Assembly: GCA_026122225.1 (NCBI GenBank)
Contig: JANEZZ010002068.1
Span: 1,116,001 to 1,180,000 of the forward strand
Source: Heloderma charlesbogerti
Lineage: Eukaryota; Chordata; Lepidosauria; Squamata; Helodermatidae
Direction: 5' to 3'
Length of the DNA: 64,000 nt
Below, one piece after another: positions 24,401 to 34,253 of the stretch. Positions within the stretch are counted from its first letter, which is position 1. The number at the start of each line of letters is the position of its first letter. Position numbers and translations under genes: made by a program. The notes below the pieces were generated by a model that made no database searches, was not told the DNA's origin, and saw only the letters and a program-made list of their open reading frames with translations.

Positions 24401-27400
24401 GAACCACACGTACTAGAAATGCAAAACCCGAATTGTGTTTACACGAGACTAGAAACTGAATACGATGGATAAACAGATATTTCAGAATAATATGAAGAGC
24501 ACTGAAATGATTAAACCAACATGCCTTCTTCAGGGCGTTCTTGCCAAATGAGGTGAGATGGGTGGATACTAAGGAGAGGGGCTCTTCCGTGGTAGCAGCC
24601 CAATTGTGGAACATTATTCCCAGAGAGACTCCCCGGGCACCCACGTTGTGGTATTTTCAGTGCCAGGGGAGGCTCTTTTTATTCTCCCAGGATTTTTAGC
24701 CCGTCACTTTTGTATGTTTTTTTAAATGAGTTCTTGTGTTTTTTAGATCCTGCCTATTTTATCATGTTGTGTTTTTGGCTTTTAACTTCTATGGACCACC
24801 CAGAAAGCTTTAGCTATTGGGCAGTATAGAAATGTAGCAAATAAAATAATAAACACATTAAAGAGACACATAAGTCTACAGTGCATTGCAAGGAAACAAA
24901 TAATTTCCATAACCATGTATCTGATAAACAATCAACTTTTGATGAGAGGCCAGATAGTACCTTGTTTTCAAAAACCTATATGCTCCAAAATGTTCCTTTC
25001 CACCAAACATATGCTCTAGAAGGCAGTTTTAATCCATACATCTTCCATACTCGTGCTGCTGGGACCAGCTCACAGACGATGTCGGATACTTCCAATCTCC
25101 GGTGTGTTTTTGAATAAGTACTGAACTCCCAAACTGGAGACATGAAAAGGGAGTTCTGTCAGCTTCCTCCATTAGATGTATCATTCTGATAGGGAGGCAG
25201 GAGGTCTGGACATCGCAAAGCTCTGTGCATTTGTGTTTCTGGAATTTGGAGAGGGCTGGCAAATAATCCCGGTCTCCTAATAATTTTTTGTGTGGCTTCC
25301 CCCGCCCTCATTCCCTCTTGTTGCAGGTTCGCCATCTCCCTCAAAGCCCTGAAACACTTTGATTGCCAAGAGAAGCAGAAGTTGATAGTAAGTAGAGCCA
25401 CAAAATGGGCAGTTGGGTGGCACGGAGAAGTTGCCGCTGTTATCCTTGAAGGGCGTTCTCTCCGCTTTCACTTCTCTCCCAAGATGAGAAGGTGGTATTG
25501 CTCCATTCCAGAAGGGTGGGTGAGGTGTTGGCGGCTACCCTTCTCACTTCTTCCCCATTTTTCCCCCTCCTAGGACAAAGCTGGAGAGAGCTACAACAAC
25601 GAAATCAACTGGTGCATCCTATTGATAGCGGACTACAGAATTAGAGTAGGTAAGCTGAGGTGACTGTTCCTGTTGATCACGGAGCGAACTTCCTATTTGT
25701 CTCGCGTGGCGAGGGGATCACTTTCTGCACCTCCATGGAGCAGCCTTTACATTTGAATGCATGACTTTCCTCCGAGAGGGCTCTACCAGAAAGCAAAGTG
25801 TGGTGCTGCTTAGATGTCTGGTGTCAGAATGGGAGACGCCGATCCTACCCGCTGTTTGCTTTTGTTTCTTTCTCTTTCACTCTCTGCCCTGTCGTTTTCC
25901 TCCTCCTGAACTCTCCCTCTTCAATGTTTTTATTTTATTTTATTTCTTACATTTCTATACCACCACCCCATAGCCAAAGCTCTCTGGGCAGGTTACAAAA
26001 GTTAAAACATGAAAATACAATATACAAAGTTTAAAAGCCATTTACGTAAAAGCCTGCAGACAACATATACAAACAACATATAACTAAAAGCAACTTTGAA
26101 CTAGAAACAATTTACCCCCCCCAAATAAAGAATAAAAATCCAGCAATCAAACAACACAGCTTAAAACCAGTATACAGAAGTCAGCAAAAGGAATGAGATT
26201 TCGAAAAGGGGAAGGCCTGCCGGAATAATAGAGTCTTTAACACCTGCTTAAAAACCTTCAGAGAGGTCATTTCATCTGGCAAGTCATTTCACAGCTGAGG
26301 GGCAGCAAAGGAAAATCTACCACTTCTTCCTTGTTTCTGGTCCCTTCTTTTCTCCTTCCCAAACCTGCTATGTTTTCCCTGCTGGGACACATAAGCGCAC
26401 AGCAAAGAAATGGAATTAACTGTTTGGAAGCGACAGCTTGGCTTCTCTGAACACTGGTTAAAAACTGACCTGCATGGTCACGCTAAAGCCTGATGAGGAG
26501 GGGAATTGAACTGGGACCCTTTCTTGTCCTCTAGGTTGCCATTCGTTCATGGGGTCATTCTTGGAGTACTGTGTTGATGACATGAGTGAGTATGCATTAA
26601 GGTTGAGAGCCCTGGTTGTTTTGAGCTCCTTGAATGAATTCAGTGAATAGGCAGCTGCAGTGTATTTGTTGGTGTGAACATAGAAAGAGGACATATTTCT
26701 CTTCGCTCTTTCCCCACCCGTCTCTTCTGAAACACGAGACTGGTGAGTATTCACAATCCCATTTGATTGCCTTCTTCATTGGTGGAGGTTCCCTGCAAGT
26801 GGGTGGCTCCTCCCACTTGCTTCAGAGGCGGGGCTATGCAAATAACTTTGTGCTCAGTCACTCCCCGTGTCAATCGACTCCTCCCTGGCCTTTGAGAATT
26901 CTTTGGTCCGCTCCCTCTTCCTTCCAAAGGCAATATGGTCACCTCTGCTCCATCTTCCCTTCAGGGCAGGCTGGCTGCAAATGATGGGTATTGCAGTCCA
27001 CCAGGTTGAGCAAAGCTGGTATATACACTGCCAGACAGATTCAGGGTGGGTAACAGGAGGAAAGAAAATAAATAAAGGCCCTTCTACCTGCTTGGCTGTC
27101 GTGTAGGACAGGGCTGGGCAGAAGGTAGATCTCCAGATGTTTTGGACTTCAATTCCCAGCATTAGGAGAGCCAGTGTAGTGTAGTGGTGAGAGTGACGGA
27201 CTGGGAGCCGGGAGATCCGGGTTCTAGTCCCCACTTGGCCATGGAAGCTCACTGGGTGACTTTGGGCCAGTCACAGACTCTCAGCCCAACCTACCTCACA
27301 GGGTTGTTGTTGTGAGGATACAACGGTGAGGAGAAGGATAATGTAAGCTGCCTTGAGTTCCTTGCGAGAGGGAGAAAGGCGGGGTATAAATGCAATAAAT

Positions 27401-27986
27401 AAATAAATAAATAGGAGCATTGGAAGCTGCTTTATACTGAATTAGACCTTTGGTCCAGCCCGGTATTGTTGACACTAACTGGCAGCAGTGGCTCTCCAGG
27501 GTTTCATGCAGGGGGTTTTCTAGCCTTACCTGGAGATGCTGTCAGGGATTGAACCTGGGAGCTTTTGCATGCACAGCAAGGACTGTACCACTGAGTTATG
27601 GTCAGAAGGATAAATATATCCTTCCGACCATGCTTGCCTCAAAATAAATGAAGATGCTAGTCCTCATGGTTCTGAGTCACGGGCTGATTGGAATAGGAAC
27701 ATCAAAACCTGCCTTATCCTGAGTCAGACCATCAGTCCATCTAGCCCAGTATTGTCGACACTGACGGCCAGCGATGGCTCTCCGGGGTTTCAGGCAGGAG
27801 TTTTTCCAGCCCTACCTGGAGATGCCAGGGATGGAACCTGGGACCTGCATGCAAAGCAGGGCCTCTACCACCGAGTTACCACCCCTCCCTTAACCGGTAG
27901 CCATGTTGGCAGGAGACGGTAGAACAGTTTTGGGGGAAAACACTGTCCCTGATTTGGGGGGTGTTGAAAGGAATCCAGTAGATGTC

Positions 27987-28036
<50 letters not shown>

Positions 28037-31000
28037 CTGGCTGACATTTTTGCAGGGGCGGGAAGACTTGCGGCTGCAAAAAAGGCAAATGCTCTTTTGG
28101 GCTGCATTAATAGAAGTATAGCTTCCAAATCCAGGGAAGTCCTAGTTCCCCTCTACTCAGCACTGGTTAAGCCTCATCTGGAGTACTGTGTCCAGTTCTG
28201 GGCACCGCACTTTAAGAAGGATGCAGACGAACTGGAGAGGGTTCAGAGGAGGGCAATGAAGAGGATCAGGGGACTGGAAACGAAGCCCATGAGGAGAGAC
28301 TGAAAGAACTGGGCCTGTTCAGCCTTGAGAAGAGAAGATAGAGATATGAAGGTGCTCTTCAAGTACCTGAAAGGTTGTCAGAGAAAGGAAGGCCAGGCTG
28401 TCTTGTCGATCATCCCAGAGCGCAGGACATGGAATCATGGGCTCAAGTGACAGGAAGCCAGATTCTGGCTGAACATCAGGGAAAACGTCCTGACTGTTAA
28501 AGCAATATCACAATGGAACTGATTACCTAGGGAGGCGGTGGGCTCTCCCACACTGGAGGCATTCAAGACGAGGTTGGACAGCCGCATGTCAGGGATGCTC
28601 TGGCTTGGGTTCCTGCACTGAGCAGGGGGTGGACTGGATGGTCTTATCAGCCCCTTCCAACCCTACTATTCTGTGATCCTATGACTTCCATGTAGCTTCC
28701 TGCCAGTGCAAGAGATCTGTTTTCCTTTTTCCAAGGCTGCCCAGTCCGCAAAGAAGCCCTCCATCCCTTGTCCCAGATAGCCTTTCCCCAGGTGGCGGAG
28801 GGGTCCTCAGAAGATCCTCTCCTGGAGGCCACGCCTGCCAAGCTGGTGAGGAAGGTCCTTCCTGACCGGATGCGAGCTGCCAGGGACAAAGCCAATGAGC
28901 GGCTTGTGGACTTCATCGTGAAGGCCAAAGGGGTGGATGCCCACCTCCGGGCCATCCTGCAGAGCAAGAAGCCATCGCGGTGGCTGGTGGGTTTCTGCCA
29001 CGCAGGGCCCCACGTGACCTGCATAGAGACATACCTGGAAGATGATGATCAACAGGATCTGGTGGTCAACTATTTGCAAAAGGTGTACCAGGAGGCCAGT
29101 GCCAAGGCTCTGCCACTCATCAATGGCGACAGTCTCAAGTTCATCCTGGAGGTCCTGTTTCCTGAGGTGAAAACTGCCGTTTCTGCCAAGGCAGACTGTG
29201 AGGCATTTGCCTCCTGCTGGTGGCCATTTGTTGACTTTGGTGTTTGTCCATGCCGCCTAGCAGCAGGGTTTCAGACAGGCGTCTTTCCCATCTCTACCTG
29301 GCAATGTTCGGGATAGAACCGGGGGGGGGGGGGCAAAGTAGGGGCTCTACCACTGAGTTGTGGTCCTTTCCTTAAAAAGAAAGCAAGGTTCCAGTCCTCA
29401 TTCTTCTGAATTAGAGGGCTGAGTTGCATTGGAAACGGTATAACACCAAATTTAATTTCATTTTCATTCATTATATTTCTATACTGCCCCATAGTTGAAG
29501 CTCTGTGGGCGTTTCACAAAACAAATCAGCCTTGTCTGTGCAGACTGGGCAGCAGCTTTCTGGCAGCCCTTCTGGGGACTGAACCTGCGACCCTCAGGGG
29601 CTCTGACACTGAGCTGCAGTCCTTCCCCGCCAGCCCCTCTTCCTCCCTCTGGTATTCTAAAATTATATCCCCCAGTAATCTAAAGTGTGCATTCATATTT
29701 TTTGCCACCAGGCTATCATCTACGCCATTTCAGCGGTGTATCAGATTGACTACAAGAAGGCAGAAGAGAAATACATCGAGGGACCTCCGGTGACTCAAAG
29801 GTACCTGCCTCGAGTCACTCCTTATTCACAATACTGGCGGGGGCGGTTATGAAAGAGGCTCACAAAGAGCTTCTCTGTGCTCTCTGCAGCTGATGGAGGC
29901 GAAAGCACGCTATAGGGTTCACCATGGATAATCCCAGGTGACTGTCCTAAGATAGAGGACGTGGTACACTTTCTAATGTGTCCTCTGTACACAGAGCTGA
30001 GGAAGCAATACCTTGAGCCCTTAATAGCTGGGTTCAGTCATAAATCTTCTCTAAGCACAACCACATTACTACTGGATGGTACAGATTACTATATGTCCTA
30101 TAGGACTGCCAAGTTTGCCCAGCAGGCTTGGGAAAAATGAAATGGCATAGAAGCTTAAGTCTGCTAACCTCTTTTACTAAGTCAATACATATTGTCCAGA
30201 CTTTGCAAAAAGTTTTAATAGCCCCTAGGAAATGTTTGAATCATTATCATGCTGAATATTTCTTGTTTTGGTGTTGCTTTCTGTATAAGAGGGGTATTTT
30301 ATTATGTGTTTGTATGTGTATGGCCTGATTGGTTAATAAGGATGAAATGAGGAGCGGAGGCATGTGTGCAGGAAAAAACAATGGAGAAAAGAAAATGAAG
30401 AAATCCCAGGTGCCTGTAGGCACAAGCTAAGCCCCTGAAGAAGGAAATCAATATTTCCGAAATGCGTCGGGCCAATATAAAAGAACTATAATAAACATTT
30501 TTCTATAGGCCTGGGATTTCTCCATTTTCTTTTCTCCATTGTTTCTTCCTCGTTGGTTAATATGCATGAAACTGAACAGACTCTTCATGCCTGGATATTG
30601 ATGAGGTCTGTGATCCTGGCCCTAAAAAGAAAGCAAGATTCCAGACCTCATGATTCTGAATAAGAGGCTGATTTGCATAGGAAACTACCCTATACCAACT
30701 CCACCTTCTCTACAAACCTATGGCACAATCTTCTGTGGCTCTCCCCATCCCCAAGTGAAAACAATCGTGGAAGTTGTAGTTTTGATGGTGATGAGAATTA
30801 TGGGGGTGGGGAGACTTCTAGCCCCCACCATACAGACACACACCCTCTTTGACTGATGTACAGATCTAGATTGGTCCCTCCCCCTTGCTGTGATCTTGGG
30901 ATGCAGAGGCTGCATTCTCCCAGGTGGGCTTGGTTCTCTGGGCAATGGAGTCTACAGTCTCAGTTTTGAAGGTAATGAGAATTGCAGGGGAGGGGGAGAT

Positions 31001-31756
31001 GTCTACCTCCCCCCCCCCAAAAAAAGATTCTCTAAGGAGAAAAAACCGTTTTAACCAGTTTGAAGACTTTAGTGTAGATGACCCTAAAATTCCGTCTAGG
31101 CTTTTGAGCCTGGTGCATTTCAGGCTCCTCCAAAATGGTGCCCTCCAAATATTTTGGACTCCGACTCCCATCAGCCTCAGCCAGCACAGCCAGGAGCATT
31201 GGGAGTTATGGTCCAAAACAACTGGAGGCTGCTGGTTTGGGCTGGCTGTTTTAAATAGTTCGTTGATCATTTTCTCCTTGAGGTTGGTTACCTTGAGCTC
31301 TCTGGAGGAAAGGTGGAGTGTCAACACCTTAAATAAGCCTTCCTCAGAAAGTTGTTGTGATTTTATTCATTTACGACAATTGTATGCCACCCCTGACATA
31401 CAAGTTTCTGATGAAGTCTTCTCCCAGCACATCTGGAGGTCAGCAGATTGGGGAAGGCTGTGATAAAAATAAGAATGGTTGAAAGACAAAACAGAACACA
31501 ACCATAAAATCAAAAGCAACATAAAATGCAGCAACAAAATTATGCCTCCCTCCCAGGCTTTTTAGAGAAGACATATGTAAATGTACATAAATCTGACAAA
31601 AAAGAAGCATGGGGTCTTCCTTTTCCCCCTCCCTTCAGGCTTACTTTTTATTTCTCATCCTTCAGGGAGAGAGAAAACTTTGAAGAACTTATTTTAGAAA
31701 AGAAGAGAAAGCAAGACCTGCAGAGTAAGAAATTGTCTCCAGAAGACAACCTGTGA
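12488..31756 (+). CDS. PWWP3A: PWWP domain-containing DNA repair factor 3A, 12 coding exons
   Basis: This is a chromatin-bound nuclear protein. In mammals (as EXPAND1/MUM1) it is recruited to double-strand breaks through 53BP1 and promotes chromatin relaxation. Coding exons: 12488-12544, 16234-16322, 20469-20539, 22207-22446, 22893-22963, 24021-24097, 25327-25387, 25574-25649, 26535-26585, 28736-29166, 29712-29800, 31666-31756. All phases agree and give 1404 nt, 467 residues plus TGA. The N-terminus ([18 protein letters not shown] at 14-20) matches the family start. An acidic run DEDEEEEE lies near 141-148. The PWWP core is PYWP at 171-174, followed by [13 protein letters not shown] in exon 7. 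The conserved C-terminal region is at 265-437 ([20 protein letters not shown]). The protein is much shorter than human (about 700 residues) because the disordered middle is only about 80 residues. The start has A at -3. Confidence 0.95.
12552..12687. mobile_element. Palindromic MITE, family A, directly after PWWP3A exon 1 donor
   Basis: The arms GCATGTTTAGA...AGTCCTACAACTCCCAGCA and GCTGGGAGTTCTAGGACTTT...TAAACATGCATAGGATTG form a long hairpin. It starts within about seven bases of the donor (GTAATT at 12545-12550). Other family A copies lie at 13426-13556, 34639-34750, 40496-40612 and 43106-43200. Confidence 0.85.
13196..13400 (-). mobile_element. tRNA-Ala-derived SINE
   Basis: On the minus strand the head reads ATAGCTCAGTGGTACAGCCC, then a box B-like CGGTTCGATCCCTGGCA. 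In better copies the anticodon-loop region is CTTTGCATGCA, as in tRNA-Ala(TGC). Other copies lie at 23756-23935 (+), 27414-27610 (-), 27690-27886 (-), 29256-29370 (-), the copy split by the LTR at 56680-57385 (+), and 57455-57535 (+). Confidence 0.75.
13426..13556. mobile_element. Palindromic MITE, family A copy
   Basis: It has a hairpin with arms AGTCCTACAATTTTCAGCAT and GCTGGGAGTTATAGGATTTT, plus the outer AATCCTATGCG. It is more diverged than the copy at 12552. Confidence 0.7.
13557..14287. other. PWWP3A intron, no exon recognised
   Basis: It includes a SINE-junction-like stretch near 13560-13640 and AT-rich simple sequence near 14050-14130. No coding exon is required here, since exons 1 and 2 join in phase. 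Confidence 0.5.
14288..15820 (+). mobile_element. Tc1/mariner DNA transposon, defective
   Basis: The right terminal repeat ends ...GGCCCTGACTG at 15820 followed by TATA. Its inner part (GTGCCCCACTTTTGTCAAAC, AGCTGAAAGTCCTGAC) matches the left side inverted (14288-14380). The outer ~110 bp of the left repeat is missing, and a 25-bp block is duplicated at 14288-14312 and 14313-14337. The transposase lies between. The element sits in the PWWP3A intron between coding exons 1 and 2. Confidence 0.9.
14569..15590 (+). pseudogene. Tc1-like transposase remnant
   Basis: The longest open piece is 14654-15484. It has an N-terminal paired-type helix-turn-helix region ([22 protein letters not shown]) and the DDE domain, with first Asp in WTDETKINL, second in MDNDPKHTA, and DLNPIQHAF where the family has IEH, so the catalytic Glu is Gln. 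The conserved start ATG 14569 (MRSKEVSM) runs into TGA within nine codons and is out of frame with the rest. A small deletion near 15480 shifts the C-terminus, which continues as [13 protein letters not shown] in another frame. It cannot encode an active enzyme. Confidence 0.9.
15821..16233. other. PWWP3A intron 3' part before coding exon 2
   Basis: AT-rich sequence, then a polypyrimidine tract (TTTTCTCTCCTTTCTTCAG) that ends at 16233 and forms the acceptor for coding exon 2. No other feature was seen. Confidence 0.6.
16711..16786. mobile_element. Half of a palindromic MITE, family B
   Basis: It contains GCTGGGGAATGCTGGGAGG, GTAGTCCAACACAGCTGGAG and CACCAGGTTGGGAAAGGCTG. This is one arm of the hairpin family described at 19997-20100. 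Confidence 0.6.
16790..19848 (+). mobile_element. L3-like LINE of the CR1 clade, broken ORF2
   Basis: The endonuclease part spans about 16910-17680 ([21 protein letters not shown]). The RT spans about 18400-18980: [32 protein letters not shown] and [17 protein letters not shown]. The catalytic motif reads HAGDTQLY instead of the expected ADD form. The C-terminal part ([22 protein letters not shown]) is in other frames to about 19640. Several frameshifts and stops break the frame. The end is GTAGAGCGGTATATAAAT with an ATAAA-rich tail. It lies between PWWP3A exons 2 and 3, in sense. Confidence 0.85.
19997..20100. mobile_element. Palindromic MITE, family B
   Basis: Inverted arms (CTGTTTTAGACTACAACTCC and GGGAGTTGTAGACCAAAACA) face each other. 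Copies or halves lie near 16711, 21832, 26968, 27113, 31128, 43340, 43850, 44275, 52675, 56478, 57570, 58385 and 62105. It is one of the densest repeats here. Confidence 0.8.
20799..21440 (-). mobile_element. CR1 LINE 3' fragment
   Basis: It begins with the inverted CR1 3' end (ATCATAGAATCATAGAATAG) and GGTTGGAAGGGGCC. The minus strand encodes the ORF2 C-terminus: [38 protein letters not shown] and [13 protein letters not shown]. It is 5'-truncated and lies in the intron between PWWP3A exons 3 and 4. Confidence 0.95.
21832..21956. mobile_element. Palindromic MITE, family B copy
   Basis: The arms GGCCACAACTCCCATCA and GATGGAAGTTGTAGCCCAAC flank a short loop. The outer parts are CCCAACGTGGTGTCCTCC and GCAGGTTGGCGACGGCTGG. 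Confidence 0.75.
22104..22142 (+). repeat. 11-bp GC-rich tandem repeat
   Basis: TTCCCCGGCGC is repeated three times plus a partial unit. It sits about 65 bp before PWWP3A exon 4, next to CCAATAAG at 22092. Confidence 0.85.
22565..22765 (-). mobile_element. LINE ORF2 C-terminal fragment
   Basis: The minus-strand translation contains [18 protein letters not shown]. This resembles the RAFSVVAPFLWNALP motif near the end of the L3/L2-type LINE ORF2 seen again at 45640-46060 (minus). It is broken. Confidence 0.55.
22893..24097 (+). other. PWWP3A: PWWP-core exons of PWWP3A (exons 5 and 6)
   Basis: Exon 5 (22893-22963) encodes residues 153-176, with [17 protein letters not shown], the first beta strands and the aromatic-cage motif of the PWWP fold. 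Exon 6 (24021-24097) encodes the basic strand [18 protein letters not shown]. This fold binds methylated H3K36 nucleosomes in related proteins. The motif here is P-Y-W-P rather than P-W-W-P, an accepted family variant. Confidence 0.9.
23756..23935 (+). mobile_element. tRNA-Ala-derived SINE
   Basis: The head TTTGGCTGAGTGACAGAGCG, GCTTCACATGCGTTCAATCT and the body GGCTAGATGGACCGAGAGTC mark the same family as the copy at 13196. It ends about 85 bp before PWWP3A exon 6. Confidence 0.7.
24230..24862 (+). mobile_element. LINE 3' end (L3-like tail family)
   Basis: It ends with CTATTGGGCAGTATAGAAAT and an AATAAA-rich tail, which parallels the ends of the elements at 19848 and 61820. Coding remnants are too broken to follow. 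Confidence 0.55.
25930..26335 (-). mobile_element. LINE 3' end, antisense
   Basis: It begins TTCTATACCACCACCCCATA, the reverse of the L3-like tail, followed by diverged antisense LINE sequence. It lies between PWWP3A exons 8 and 9. Confidence 0.5.
27167..27415 (+). mobile_element. CORE-SINE (MIR-like), best-preserved copy
   Basis: The tRNA-like head GCCAGTGTAGTGTAGTGGTG has box B CCGGGTTCTAGTCCC. The core is CTCACTGGGTGACTTTGGGC. The 3' part, GGCGGGGTATAAATGCAATA, is followed by AATA repeats. Confidence 0.85.
27987..28036 (+). repeat. (AGAT)n microsatellite
   Basis: About twelve AGAT units run without interruption. They lie in the PWWP3A intron between two SINEs and a CR1. Confidence 0.97.
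28060..28690 (+). mobile_element. CR1 LINE 3' fragment next to PWWP3A exon 10
   Basis: It encodes [39 protein letters not shown] and further ORF2 C-terminal pieces with frameshifts. It ends in the CR1 3' signature CCTACTATTCTGTGATCCTA. It is 5'-truncated. Confidence 0.95.
28736..29166 (+). other. PWWP3A: Large C-terminal exon of PWWP3A (exon 10)
   Basis: The 431-nt exon encodes residues 265-408, including a basic stretch ([18 protein letters not shown]) and helical sequence ([30 protein letters not shown]). These are the best conserved non-PWWP parts of the family. The acceptor is CTTTTTCCAAG, last base 28735. A CR1 LINE ends about 45 bp upstream. Confidence 0.9.
29801..30369. other. PWWP3A intron, no feature recognised
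   Basis: Only short, unsupported open frames occur. No repeat family was identified by eye. Confidence 0.5.
30370..30550. mobile_element. Short nonautonomous element with ~41-bp inverted ends
   Basis: The left arm (30370-30410, core ACAATGGAGAAAAGAAAATG) pairs with the right arm (30510-30550, core CATTTTCTTTTCTCCATTGT) with about two mismatches. The interior holds CCTGAAGAAGGAAAT, then ATTTCCGAAATGCGTCGGGC and AATAAA. The class is unknown. Confidence 0.75.
31128..31242. mobile_element. Palindromic MITE, family B copy
   Basis: The arms ATTTTGGACTCCGACTCCCA and TGGGAGTTATGGTCCAAAAC flank GCCAGCACAGCCAGGAG. Confidence 0.8.
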
Positions 31757-32520
31757 TCCCTTTCCCCAGTCCACGCTGGCCTTGCATGTGTGTGTGTAAA
31801 TGAGATGGAAAGCAATTATTTTGTGTATGAGAAAATATTTTTGAAAAAAAAAATATATATATAAATGAAATATGCTTCAGTAGGTGGATGGTACCTCCTG
31901 CATCGCTTTTCCACCCGCCACATGGCGCACTGCCTCCTGAGAGCTGACCAAAAGTAAAACAAGTTGTGAAATGTCTAATGGACCTTACGGTAGACTGGCA
32001 AGTAGAACTGGGAGAGGTTCAAGCGAGAGTTTGCTTCCTGTGCTGTGTACACCCAGTTGACTCCAGCCCTGCTGTTGACTCTGCCTAAACAGGCCCGGCA
32101 GTCTTTTGAAACAGTCACCAAACCTACTTAACCAGAACCAAAAGTAAAACAAGTGTACACCACCACCAGCAAACCCTTCTCTCCCTTCAAATTGCCTCCA
32201 GCTTGCCAGGGGCCTCCAGTTGTTTTGGACCATATTATTTCCTGCACTGTAAGTTGACCCAGGCTTTTGGAAACACTAACCTGCATATATGGTTGCCTAC
32301 ACAAATTGCTTCTCCTGTTGACAAATCCCCATGCAGCAGTCTGGGACGTAAAGGCAAGTCCCCTCTTCCAGCGATGGAATTGGCCTCTAATTCCGCAATT
32401 TTAAAAATCTGGCAGATGCGATTAAATGTGTGAAGAGGGAAACTCCGTTCTTCCTAACCGCTTGGCCCGTTACCCTGTGCAGTGTTTGTTTGTTTTTTAA
32501 CTTGGAAAAAATAAAACTGT
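31757..32520 (+). other. PWWP3A: PWWP3A 3' untranslated region
   Basis: It runs from the stop codon to the poly(A) signal at 32510. It has a TG run and AT-rich stretch (31785-31870) and a partial family B MITE near 32195-32235. Confidence 0.6.
32510..32515 (+). terminator. PWWP3A: Poly(A) signal, probable PWWP3A 3' end
   Basis: AATAAA lies about 750 bases after the PWWP3A stop codon, in non-repeat sequence. A closer AATAAA was not seen. Confidence 0.55.
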
Positions 32521-32529
32521 CCTCCAATT

Positions 32530-33627
32530 GGCCCCGTAATAGTCTGGTTTCTTCTCGAGGGTGATGATTTATTTATTTATAGCATCTTTTCCCTCCTCTT
32601 CAGGCAAAAAAAAAAAGGGCTCCCCTTACGAAGATTAATAACGAGACAGGAATTTGTCCCTGTATTTGCTTAGCATAGATACTTACCCAGCCATAGCAAG
32701 ACAAAAACCCCACATGGATTTTATGTACACTCATTCTAAGAAAAGGTAATAGATACACTTCAGTCAGTAGGTCTCTTCAGATGTGCTGTGCCAAAAATTC
32801 CTCCATGCCCTCAGGCGTACAATGGAAAAGGAAAGGGGGGGGATCCAAATTTGGACACTGGTTCTTAGTTTCAAGGCTCTTCTAAGGTGAAGTGAGTTCC
32901 CTGCCGTTCCTCCCTCTGGCTGACTTCGGAAGTAGTGTGAACCAAATGAGAGTTCAGCCATGAATTTATTCTCTAAATGTGCTCAGTTTGGTTTCTAAAG
33001 AAATTTTGGGTGTGTGGTTTTTTGTTCTTTTTATAAAAAAAGAGCCCAAAGAGCTAATGGAAACATCTTCCATTACTCAAAACAATGGCAGGGGTGGGTG
33101 GGGTTGAGGATTGGGAGCTAACTGAGAGATGTATGTGTCATTGAATGTATTTTCACTTTGCTCTTCAGCTGATAAAGCCTCCCCCCCACTGCCCAAGAAC
33201 AATAACAAGATAATGCCAGCCTTCAGATGTGCAATCTGAAAGACACAAAGTAAAAGGAAAAGGCATTTGGAGGGAGGAGGAAAATAGCAAAAAAACAATC
33301 CTGTAATTCAACAGGTCATGGAGCTGGGTAGAAGCTCAACAGGGATTGCTGTTCCCTCTCCCCTGGTGGCCTCTGTATTTGCCAAGCTTTGTACTCCTAA
33401 AGTGTTCCTATCCTGTTCCTTTACATGCAATCATTAAAAAGGTTTCAAATCTAAAAAGACCTGACACGATTGGAAAAACAGAGGGGCAAGGAAGAGGGGC
33501 TGGGGGGCAGGGAGTATGTGGTCTTTCAGTGGGGCAGGTAAAACGGCCATGCTGTGGATGGCCATTGACTTATAAAACCAGCCCTGTGGAATTGGACCGA
33601 AAGGTCTAGCACGCTGTTTCACAGAGA
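32530..33627. other. Intergenic stretch between PWWP3A and tRNA-Asn
   Basis: No gene or named repeat was recognised. Confidence 0.5.
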
Positions 33628-33985
33628 GCTTGGCTATTGGACGGTATAGAAACATAATAGATAAACATAAATTAATAATTACTATGCTGTAACAGTGTAT
33701 CTTCAGCATAGAGAGCTTCAGCTATTGGACAGTACAGGGATATAGTAAATAAATTAATAATTAGTATGCTATAGCATAGCGTATCTTCAGCATAGAGAGC
33801 TTGGCTATGGGACGGTATAGAAATGTAATAAACAAATTAATAATAACTATGCTCTAACATAGTATATCTTTGGCATAGAAAGCTCCAGATACTAGATGAT
33901 ATGGAAATATAAATGAACTTAAATTACTAATCTAGGAAATTATTAATAATAATTACTATACTATAACATAGTGTATCTTTTCCGT
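33628..33985 (+). repeat. ~85-100 bp minisatellite derived from a LINE tail
   Basis: Four units begin at about 33628, 33715, 33799 and 33882. Each starts with AGCTT.(G)GCTA-like sequence, continues ATTGGACGGTATAGAAA-like and ATTAATAAT, and ends ACATAGTGTATCTTCAGCAT-like. The first part matches the LINE tail seen at 24780-24850. The last unit is longer and most diverged. Confidence 0.8.
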
Positions 33986-34212
33986 AATTCCGCTAATAGA
34001 TGGTATTGTTAGGAATTTATTATGATCACTTTTATATTTTAGAATAGCAATTAACGCCACCAATAGTGGCTGATGCGTGCCTGCAGTACGTGAACAGCGC
34101 CCTTGTGTGCTTCTACACGGAGGAGGCACCTCTGTTCGGTTCCCCGCTGAAGCTGGCAAGGCGGCAGCTCCGCCGTTCCTAGGGCAGTGGCGGAAGGGCA
34201 TGTGGCAGCTGG

Positions 34213-34218
34213 GTCTCT

Positions 34219-34253
<35 letters not shown>

